This document shows, in pieces, positions 6,221 through 11,628 of a DNA stretch of 12,955 nt. Position 1 is the stretch's first letter. Every line of letters begins with the position of its first letter. The notes beneath the pieces are model-generated. The model was not told where the DNA came from, did not search any database, and worked only from the letters and a program-made list of their open reading frames with translations. Both the position numbers and the translations under genes were made by a program. The stretch comes from Desulfuromonas sp. GTDB lineage: Bacteria; Desulfobacterota; Desulfuromonadia; Desulfuromonadales; SZUA-401. The DNA lies in contig PKUI01000177.1 of assembly GCA_002869605.1 (NCBI GenBank), positions 1 to 12,955 of the forward strand, in the 5' to 3' direction.

Positions 6221-7123
6221 TCAGTCCTGAAATTCGAGGGATATCGCGGCGATATCGTCGTGTCTTTTAAAACGCGGAAACTTGCAACAGTTCGGGTCAT
6301 CTGTTTCGCGGCGGCGGACGGCTCGATGCAGGCCATCAAGGTCGGTGCGTAAGAAAAGCTCGACCATGCTCGAAAAGTCGACGAGGTCTCTTCGACTATT
6401 CGAAAGGTGCATTCCGTCGGTGAACAAGAGCAGGTGCTTGATTCGCGAAGTCGCTAATACTCCCGTACGCAAAAATTGACGCATCTGATCTTCGCCGTTC
6501 AAGACGCCATAGTCACGGTTCCTTTGCAATCGTACCTGCTCGATCTGTGTTGTAAGAGCACTGCGAATATCCTTTGTCCCCTTGCGTTCCAGTTCAGCCC
6601 AGCGTTCGAACGTGGCTTGGTCATGGTTATGGAAAGGGACAGGAAGATGGAATCTGCCGTCCGTGTCGATCCATAGAATTAGCGCGTCGCCGACCTGTGA
6701 AAACTCTATTTTGTCCTCGGCGACTCGTACTACAGCAGCGCTGGTTGACCAGAGCTGTAACCGGTCATCCTGATTGACGCCGGCCAGGGTCATGCCCCTG
6801 GCAATTAACGCGTTGGCTTTGTCAGCCAAAGAAGCCAAATCGGTGTCGTTCGTTGAAAAAGCCGCACATGCCAGGTGCGCCGCCCACCATGCGCCACTTT
6901 TGCCGAGGTAGAGATCTCCTTTCAGGCTAGAAGCTCCATCAAACACGCCAAAAAGATTATCCTCGACCAGCAGAGCATCCTCATTGAACTTACCAGAGCC
7001 CTGCTGCAGAAGGGTTTTGATCTGATAGTCAAACTGCAAGGAGGTGCTGGCAGATGTTGCTTGAGACAGAATAGGCATGTAAGTTCCAGTGAATGATTCA
7101 GGCTGATGTTGTGAATTTGCCAT
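6221..7123 (-). CDS. PP2C-like serine/threonine protein phosphatase
   Basis: A 300-residue metal-dependent phosphatase, expected to remove phosphate from Ser/Thr in partner proteins. The PP2C motifs appear in order with their metal-binding acids: GKFNEDALLV (Glu48, Asp49), FGVFDGAS (Asp62), STSAAVVRV, FSQVGDALILW (Asp146), LLLFTDGMH (Asp236) and RHDDIAAISLEF (Asp289/290). It is therefore probably catalytically intact, though divergent: the usual DGHGG is DGASS. ATG 7123 has AAGG four bases upstream; ATG 7078 (MPILSQ) is an alternative that drops a low-complexity N-terminus. No transmembrane segment is seen and no protein kinase gene is in view, so its substrate is unknown. Composition is lower in GC than the outer genes (31 of 60 bases from 6481), like its neighbours on both sides. 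Confidence 0.8.
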   Translation of the reverse strand: MANSQHQPESFTGTYMPILSQATSASTSLQFDYQIKTLLQQGSGKFNEDALLVEDNLFGVFDGASSLKGDLYLGKSGAWWAAHLACAAFSTNDTDLASLADKANALIARGMTLAGVNQDDRLQLWSTSAAVVRVAEDKIEFSQVGDALILWIDTDGRFHLPVPFHNHDQATFERWAELERKGTKDIRSALTTQIEQVRLQRNRDYGVLNGEDQMRQFLRTGVLATSRIKHLLLFTDGMHLSNSRRDLVDFSSMVELFLRTDLDGLHRAVRRRETDDPNCCKFPRFKRHDDIAAISLEFQD

Positions 7124-7357
7124 GACACCTTAAAGGTGAAGGTGCGAAATGTAAAATTAGTAATAGTCATTTGTTGCTTAGATGGTATCGGAAATTTCAA
7201 TAGCAGGGGGGTCGGGAATCATCCAGGCAATTACTGGAGTGCAGGAATTGAGAGAAAGTCGGTCCGGGGTCGGTTTGACCCTGGCAATGGACCTGAGACA
7301 AGATAGAATATAGGCCAAAACAAGGGACGATTTACACCTTCACAGAGGAGATAATCC
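7124..7357. promoter_or_regulatory. Divergent intergenic region between PP2C-like and PQQ dehydrogenase genes
   Basis: A 234-base gap that must hold the promoters of both divergent genes; its PP2C-side half is very AT-rich. A nested inverted repeat is visible: GGTCC (7261-7265) with GGACC (7289-7293), enclosing GGGTC (7267-7271) and GACCC (7277-7281). It could be an operator or an mRNA leader hairpin. TAGAAT at 7304-7309 is a possible -10 element for the dehydrogenase gene, but no well-spaced -35 was found. AGAGGAG (7344-7350) is the dehydrogenase ribosome-binding site. Confidence 0.35.
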
Positions 7358-8497
7358 GTGTGGCCTATACGATCACTCTGTTACCTTTTCCTTCCGCTAC
7401 TTCTGATTTCCTGCACATCCAACGCTCAGTCCGTTGACAACGTTATAGAGGGGAATGCAGGTTCAAAACTCTTCACAGAGAGTTTTGGACGTTTCAATGA
7501 ACCCTGGGCCATGACTTTTTTGCCCGATGGTAACCTGCTGGTCACCGAAAAGTCGGGAACTCTGCTCCTGGTCAGCCTGGATGGTCGCTCCAGAGTCCCT
7601 GTTTCAGGTGTGCCTGAGGTCGCTTATGGTGGGCAAGGCGGTCTGGGAGACATTATCCTTGATCCCCAATACAGTGAGGGGCATTGGGTCTATTTGTCGT
7701 ACGCCGAGGAGGATGCGACAGGGAAAAGGGGCGCCGCTGTAGCTCGGGCTCAATTCGACCACGAGTCTGCCAGCCCAAAACTGGAAAATCTTCAAGTCAT
7801 CTGGCGTCAGACGCCCAAGGTCTCAGGTAGCGGGCATTACTCGCACCGGTTGGCATTCAGTCCTGACGGGAAACTCTTTATCACCTCCGGCGAACGGCAA
7901 AAGCAGGAGCCGGCTCAAAGCTGGACGCAGAATCTGGGGAAAATCATCCGAATAAATGCGGATGGATCCGTCCCTTCTGACAACCCCTTCCAGGACAAGG
8001 GGGAGCTTGCAAAAACCTTCTGGACTCTGGGACATCGCAATCTGCTTGGCATTGCCTTCGACCTAAAGGGCTATCTGTGGTCTCACGAAATGGGGCCGAG
8101 GCATGGAGATGAATTCAACCTTATCGTTGGCGGAGAAAATTACGGTTGGCCGATTGTCTCCTGGGGCGATCAATACTCCGGTATTCCAATCCCCGACCAT
8201 GATACGCGTCCGGAATTCCATGCTCCTGAGGTCTACTGGGTTCCGACGATTGCACCCTCGGGTTTGATTATTTACGATGGTTCCATGTTTCCGGCGTGGC
8301 AGAACAATGCCTTTATCGGAGGTCTCAGATCAGAAGCGTTGGTCCGGATAAGTATTTCTGCCAAGCAGGCCGCTGAGATTGAGCGTTTCAACATGGGAAA
8401 TCGGATTAGAGAAGTTGAACAAGGGCCGAGAGGGGCAATATGGGTTCTTGAAGATAAAAAGGGCGGTCGACTGCTCCGGCTCACATCTTCTCAATAA
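7358..8497 (+). CDS. PQQ-dependent aldose sugar dehydrogenase, lipoprotein (YliI/soluble-GDH family)
   Basis: A predicted exported beta-propeller quinoprotein oxidising aldose sugars with PQQ and passing electrons to the respiratory chain. GTG 7358 has AGGAG seven bases upstream. Residues 1-18 are a basic-then-hydrophobic signal ending in the lipobox LLISC (Cys19), so the protein is probably lipid-anchored. Family features: [49 protein letters not shown] (His160 region, equivalent to the catalytic His), [25 protein letters not shown] (Arg227) and [13 protein letters not shown] with GENYGWP. Length (379 aa) is normal. No pqq biosynthesis genes are in the window, so cofactor supply is unknown. 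Composition is intermediate to low in GC, and this gene closes the low-GC block. The strongest alternative is a related PQQ-fold protein acting on another alcohol. Confidence 0.9.
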   Translation: MWPIRSLCYLFLPLLLISCTSNAQSVDNVIEGNAGSKLFTESFGRFNEPWAMTFLPDGNLLVTEKSGTLLLVSLDGRSRVPVSGVPEVAYGGQGGLGDIILDPQYSEGHWVYLSYAEEDATGKRGAAVARAQFDHESASPKLENLQVIWRQTPKVSGSGHYSHRLAFSPDGKLFITSGERQKQEPAQSWTQNLGKIIRINADGSVPSDNPFQDKGELAKTFWTLGHRNLLGIAFDLKGYLWSHEMGPRHGDEFNLIVGGENYGWPIVSWGDQYSGIPIPDHDTRPEFHAPEVYWVPTIAPSGLIIYDGSMFPAWQNNAFIGGLRSEALVRISISAKQAAEIERFNMGNRIREVEQGPRGAIWVLEDKKGGRLLRLTSSQ

Positions 8498-8620
8498 TCA
8501 CGTTTTTTAAGAAAGAATTCAGCAGCCAGCCGTCGTTTAATTTAAATCATCCTGCAACGAGTCCTTATATCATCTAGGGACTCTTAAGAAGTTTTCAATA
8601 CTGTACTTTGGAAACCATTA

Positions 8621-8654
8621 AAAAGTCCGATCCTCCCAGGGGGATCGGACTTTT
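8621..8654. terminator. Bidirectional intrinsic terminator
   Basis: A perfect 13-bp inverted repeat, AAAAGTCCGATCC (8621-8633) and GGATCGGACTTTT (8642-8654), with an eight-base loop. A-tract and T-tract ends let it work in both directions: for the PQQ dehydrogenase from the left and the small winged-helix gene from the right. A weaker stem (8559-8564 with 8578-8583) lies upstream. The rest of 8498-8620 is AT-rich with no gene seen. Confidence 0.88.
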
Positions 8655-8681
8655 CGCATTTGCGGGGTTTCGATCAATGTT

Positions 8682-8858
8682 TCAGGCAGGTGTCCAGTAG
8701 CAGCGTTTCGGGGAGACGATTTTTTCTTCCTTCTTCAGCTTGGCCATCGCCTTATCGACCTCTTTGCGTTCGATGCCACCGAGCTCTGCGACCTTGCCGG
8801 CGTTGAGCGGCTCTCCGGCGCTGCGCATGACCTCGAGAACTTTTTCCGTGATATCCAT
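8682..8858 (-). CDS. Small winged-helix DNA-binding protein (58 aa)
   Basis: A short gene with a perfect GGAGG (8865-8869) six bases before ATG 8858. The product reads MDITEKVLEVMRSAGEPLNA and continues with GKVAELGGIERKEVDKAMAK, then LKKEEKIVSPKRCYWTPA and TGA at 8682. The pattern of helix, PLNAGKVAEL.GI..KEVDKA.KKLKKE (a helix-turn-helix) and a short beta wing (KIVSPKRCYWTPA) is a minimal winged helix of the MarR/ArsR-like superfamily. Such stand-alone 55-70-residue proteins occur in anaerobes; their targets are not known. One cysteine (Cys53) lies in the wing. It lies downstream of wrbA on the same strand and ends at the bidirectional terminator. Regulator is an inference from fold; it could instead be a protein-protein module. 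Confidence 0.85.
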   Translation of the reverse strand: MDITEKVLEVMRSAGEPLNAGKVAELGGIERKEVDKAMAKLKKEEKIVSPKRCYWTPA

Positions 8859-8951
8859 TGCTATCCTCCATGTCGTTTCAGGTTGGTCGCAATATGCAAC
8901 AAATTTGGTTATAAATCCAGTTTGACGTACAACATCCCGGCGAACGGGTCA

Positions 8952-9001
8952 CGCAAGGGGTACAGGCCAATGCTGTCAATGTGCAGGCCTGTCCCCTTGC
9001 G
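8952..9001. repeat. Long imperfect inverted repeat between wrbA and the winged-helix gene
   Basis: CGCAAGGGG (8952-8960) pairs with CCCCTTGCG (8993-9001), and ACAGGCC (8962-8968) with GGCCTGT (8986-8992), leaving one bulged T at 8961. TGC/GCA extends the stem into the 17-base loop. At 16 bp it would form a very stable RNA hairpin, but no T-tract follows on either strand, so it is not a standard terminator. It may end or stabilise the wrbA mRNA, or attenuate readthrough into the small gene. Confidence 0.75.
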
Positions 9002-9024
9002 CGATGCACCGGGATGCTGTTGGT

Positions 9025-9639
9025 TTAGGACTTAAGTTTCAGGGCGATCTGTGCCACATGTTTTCCTTGGAAGCGGGCACCGGCAAGTTCGATGTCGCTC
9101 GGCATCCGCTCACCTTGGCCGCCGGTAATGGTCGAGGCGCCATAGGGGGAGCCACCGGTGATTTCATCGATCCCCATCTGGCCGGCGAAGGCGTAGGGGA
9201 GGCCGACCACCACCATGCCGTGGTGCAGCAGGTTGGTGTGAAAGCTGAGGAGGGTTGATTCCTGGCCGCCGTGCTGGGTCGCCGAGCTGGTGAAGACGCT
9301 GCCGACCTTGCCTACCAGCGCTCCCTGCGCCCAGAGGCCGCCGGTGGAGTCGAGGAACTGGCGCATCTGTCCGCACATGTTGCCGAAACGGGTCGGGGTG
9401 CCGAAGATGATCGCGTCGGCCCCCGCGAGGTCGTCTGCGGTGGCTTCCGGGAAGTGGGACATGTTTTTCTGGGCCTGCAGTGCGCCCATTTTTTCCAGAA
9501 CCTCGTCGGACAGGGTTTCCGGAGCGCGCATCAGGACCGCTTCGCATCCATCCACCTCACGCACTCCCTCGGCCATGGCTTCAGCCATCCTGAAGATATG
9601 TCCGTACATGCTGTAATAGACAATCAGTACCTTGCTCAT
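9025..9639 (-). CDS. wrbA: WrbA-type NAD(P)H:quinone oxidoreductase (flavoprotein)
   Basis: A 204-residue FMN flavodoxin-like enzyme of the WrbA family, which reduces quinones by two electrons from NAD(P)H and so avoids semiquinone radicals. Seen: the FMN phosphate loop region [18 protein letters not shown] (8-25), [20 protein letters not shown] with [14 protein letters not shown] (WrbA-specific tetramer/active-site segment), [10 protein letters not shown], the [13 protein letters not shown] stretch, and a C-terminal [17 protein letters not shown] helix. Length and both ends are normal. GGGGAA lies a few bases before ATG 9639. It is divergent from a MarR regulator and MFS exporter, a layout typical of quinone or electrophile stress control, and upstream of the 58-residue winged-helix gene on the same strand. 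Confidence 0.95.
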   Translation of the reverse strand: MSKVLIVYYSMYGHIFRMAEAMAEGVREVDGCEAVLMRAPETLSDEVLEKMGALQAQKNMSHFPEATADDLAGADAIIFGTPTRFGNMCGQMRQFLDSTGGLWAQGALVGKVGSVFTSSATQHGGQESTLLSFHTNLLHHGMVVVGLPYAFAGQMGIDEITGGSPYGASTITGGQGERMPSDIELAGARFQGKHVAQIALKLKS

Positions 9640-9663
9640 AAGTTTCCCCTTTCAAATATCCCG

Positions 9664-9680
9664 GGCACCGCGTGGGTGCC
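9664..9680. repeat. Inverted repeat in the wrbA leader
   Basis: GGCACC (9664-9669) and GGTGCC (9675-9680) around GCGTG form a perfect 6-bp dyad, 25-41 bases upstream of the wrbA start. On the wrbA strand it follows TTGACC (9681-9686), a possible -35 element, so the dyad would lie in the promoter spacer. Operator or leader hairpin are both possible. Confidence 0.45.
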
Positions 9681-9717
9681 GGTCAATTTTATTCACGCTC
9701 CAAGCGTATCATCTCTT

Positions 9718-9750
9718 GCCGGGACGACAACGTTGCGCCGCCGTCCCGGC
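9718..9750. repeat. Strong inverted repeat in the wrbA-marR divergent gap
   Basis: GCCGGGACG (9718-9726) pairs perfectly with CGTCCCGGC (9742-9750), with T9717-A9751 extending it to 10 bp. The 15-base loop itself contains the palindrome CAACGTTG (9728-9735). No T-tract follows, so it is more likely a protein-binding or RNA-structure element than a terminator. Confidence 0.6.
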
Positions 9751-9766
9751 AGGCTCGATTTTGCTC

Positions 9767-9801
9767 TTGCGCGCAGATTTAGATTGGTTGTAATCTACAA
9801 C
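9767..9801 (+). promoter_or_regulatory. Candidate marR promoter overlapped by a palindromic operator
   Basis: GTTGTA-ATC-TACAAC (9787-9801) is a perfect 6-bp dyad, the size and form of MarR-family operators. TTGCGC (9767-9772), an 18-base spacer and TAATCT (9791-9796) make a plausible promoter whose -10 lies inside the dyad, which would fit autorepression. It lies 24 bases before the marR start. Confidence 0.55.
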
Positions 9802-9824
9802 TATATCTAGCTGATCGCAAGGAA

Positions 9825-10283
9825 ATGTACGAGTTACTGATGCCCTATTCTCTCGAAACCTCTCTTGGCCACCTCGCCACCCGCCTCTCCCGAGTCGTCC
9901 TGCGGCGCCTGAATGCCGACTTATCTGCACAGGGGCTGGAGATCACCGCGGAGCATTACTCGCTGCTGGTGCAGCTGTGGCAGCACAACGGGCTCTCCCA
10001 GGGGGCTCTGGCCGAGCGCTCTGCCCGAGACAAGACCACCATGGCCCGCCTCGCCGCTACGCTCGATGAGCGCGGCCTGATCGAGCGCCGCCCGAGCCCG
10101 CTTGATGGCCGTGAACGGCTGCTGTTTCTCTCTGTCACGGGCAAGCGCGTGATGGATCGGGCGACGGAGCTGGCCACGGCGATTCTCGCGGACGCGCAGC
10201 GCGGGATCGACGCCGAGGAGCTAGCCCGCTGCCGGGATGTCCTGCGCCGCGCCTGTGCCAACCTGCAAAGCCTCCCCGAATAA
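9825..10283 (+). CDS. MarR-family transcriptional regulator
   Basis: A 152-residue dimeric winged-helix regulator, expected to repress nearby genes until it binds a ligand or is oxidised. The N-terminal dimer helix (LETSLGHLATRLSRVVLRRL) leads into the wHTH: ITAEHYSLLVQLW, LSQGALAERSARDKTTMAR (recognition helix), then DERGLIERRPSPLDGRERLL (the DxRxR-type wing) and LSVTGKRVMDRA. Its only cysteines, Cys136 and Cys144, are eight residues apart near the C-terminal dimer helix and could be redox-active. The start is uncertain: ATG 9825 has AAGGA only one base upstream, and ATG 9840 (MPYSLETSLG) is an alternative. It is followed 28 bases later by the MFS exporter without a terminator, so the two form an operon, and it is divergent from wrbA. 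Confidence 0.92.
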   Translation: MYELLMPYSLETSLGHLATRLSRVVLRRLNADLSAQGLEITAEHYSLLVQLWQHNGLSQGALAERSARDKTTMARLAATLDERGLIERRPSPLDGRERLLFLSVTGKRVMDRATELATAILADAQRGIDAEELARCRDVLRRACANLQSLPE

Positions 10284-10311
10284 CCTTGAACGAAAATCTT
10301 AGCTGGAGCTG

Positions 10312-11586
10312 ATGGACTACATGAAACGTAACACCGCCGCTGTTGCGGCCGAAACCAGCGGGGTGCGCAGCGCCCGGCTGGCCAAACTGGTGCTGGTGCT
10401 CGGCGCCCTGACCGCCTTCAACGCCATCTCCATCGACATGTACCTGCCGGCCTTCCCGCAGATGGCCGAAGACCTCGCCGTTCCGCTCGGCACGGTGCAG
10501 CTCTCGGTCTCCGCCTTCCTGGTCGGCTCGGCGTTCGGGCAGCTGATCTACGGCCCCCTCTCCGACCGCTGGGGGCGCAGGCTCCCGCTGCTCTGTGGGT
10601 TGGTGATCTACACCCTCGCCTGCGTCGGCTGTGCCTTGACCGGCAGCGGCGCCGGGCTGCTCTTTTGGAGAGTGGTGATGGCGCTGGGGGGCGGGGCGAG
10701 CATCGTCATCTCGCGCGCGGTGGTGCGAGACCTCTACAACACCACCGAGGCGGCGCGCATGCTCTCGCTGCTGATGCTGGTGATGGGGGCGGCGCCGATC
10801 CTCGCGCCTCTCGCCGGCGGGCAGTTCCTGCTGTTTACCGGCTGGCGGGGGATCTTTGCCTTTTTGGCACTGTTCGGCGGGCTGTCGCTATGGGGCACGC
10901 TGGCCTGGCTCCCAGAATCGCTGCCGGCTCAGCGGCGCGTGGCGCGGCGCGGGGGGGAGATGCTGGCGATCTACGCCGGTCTGCTCAGGCATCGCCGCTA
11001 CCTCTGCTACGCCCTGGCGCTCGGGGCGGTGGCAGGGCTCAACTTCGCCTACATCGCCGGCGCGCCGCAGCTCTTCATCGAGCTGCACGGCATCTCGCCG
11101 CAGGCCTTCGGCATCCTCTTCGGTCTCAACGCCAGCGGCCTGATCGGTGCCACGCAGCTCAACCGCTGGTTGCTACGGCGCTATACGGCACGCCGGCTCC
11201 TCGGTGTAGCGTTGGTTTTCGCGGCGCTGACCTCATCTCTGCTGACTGCCTCGGTATTCACCGGAATCGGCGGCTTTCCTCTCCAGGTGGTGCTGATCTT
11301 CGGCTGCCTCTGTACCACCGGGCTCTCCTATCCTAACGTCATGGCGTTGGCGTTGGAACCGTTTCCGACCACGGCCGGGAGCGCTTCGGCGCTGATGGGG
11401 GCGATGCAGTACACACTTGGTGCCCTGGCCGGGGGGTGCGTCGGTCTGTTTCACGACGGCAGCGCCCTGCCGATGGTCCTGACCATGACCTGCTGCGCCG
11501 TGGCCGGAAGCGTGGTCTTCGGGATTGCCTCAATCGAAGTCAGCCCCGCTGATGGGGTTGGCGCGGCGGAGCCTGAGCAGATCTAG
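10312..11586 (+). CDS. MFS multidrug exporter, Bcr/CflA-like (DHA1)
   Basis: A 424-residue inner-membrane proton-driven exporter with about 12 transmembrane segments. Diagnostic features are SIDMYLPAFPQM (residues 40-51, the conserved acidic residue and DMYLPA of Bcr/CflA in TM1), motif A GPLSDRWGRR (81-90) and LFWRVVMALGGGASIVISRA with VVRDLYN in TM4-5 (motif-C-like region). It lies behind marR in an apparent operon, fitting a regulator-controlled efflux pump; its substrate may be what the MarR protein senses. ATG 10312 has GGAG three bases upstream (short) and ATG 10321 has it 12 bases upstream (long), so the start is uncertain by three codons. It ends in TAG at family length; reading through that TAG would run far into antisense DNA. 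High GC throughout. Confidence 0.93.
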   Translation: MDYMKRNTAAVAAETSGVRSARLAKLVLVLGALTAFNAISIDMYLPAFPQMAEDLAVPLGTVQLSVSAFLVGSAFGQLIYGPLSDRWGRRLPLLCGLVIYTLACVGCALTGSGAGLLFWRVVMALGGGASIVISRAVVRDLYNTTEAARMLSLLMLVMGAAPILAPLAGGQFLLFTGWRGIFAFLALFGGLSLWGTLAWLPESLPAQRRVARRGGEMLAIYAGLLRHRRYLCYALALGAVAGLNFAYIAGAPQLFIELHGISPQAFGILFGLNASGLIGATQLNRWLLRRYTARRLLGVALVFAALTSSLLTASVFTGIGGFPLQVVLIFGCLCTTGLSYPNVMALALEPFPTTAGSASALMGAMQYTLGALAGGCVGLFHDGSALPMVLTMTCCAVAGSVVFGIASIEVSPADGVGAAEPEQI

Positions 11587-11628
11587 GATGTTAGAAGAAG
11601 CTGTTCGCGGGGTGCGGGGGTAAAAGCG

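Noticed and set aside
6240..6256. Palindrome GATATCGC-G-GCGATATC
   Set aside because: Lies in the conserved PP2C C-terminal codons (DDIAAIS) and is explained by that coding sequence.
7275..7309. TTGACC and TAGAAT as a promoter for the PQQ dehydrogenase gene
   Set aside because: The spacer is 23 bases, too long for a sigma70 promoter; only the TAGAAT element is mentioned as possible.
8498..8620. Possible small RNA or gene after the PQQ dehydrogenase
   Set aside because: Only a weak 6-bp stem (8559-8583) and AT-rich sequence; no reading frame or promoter worth calling.
10665..11336. Second long plus-strand frame inside the MFS gene
   Set aside because: Alanine/arginine-rich frame shadow of the high-GC MFS coding sequence.
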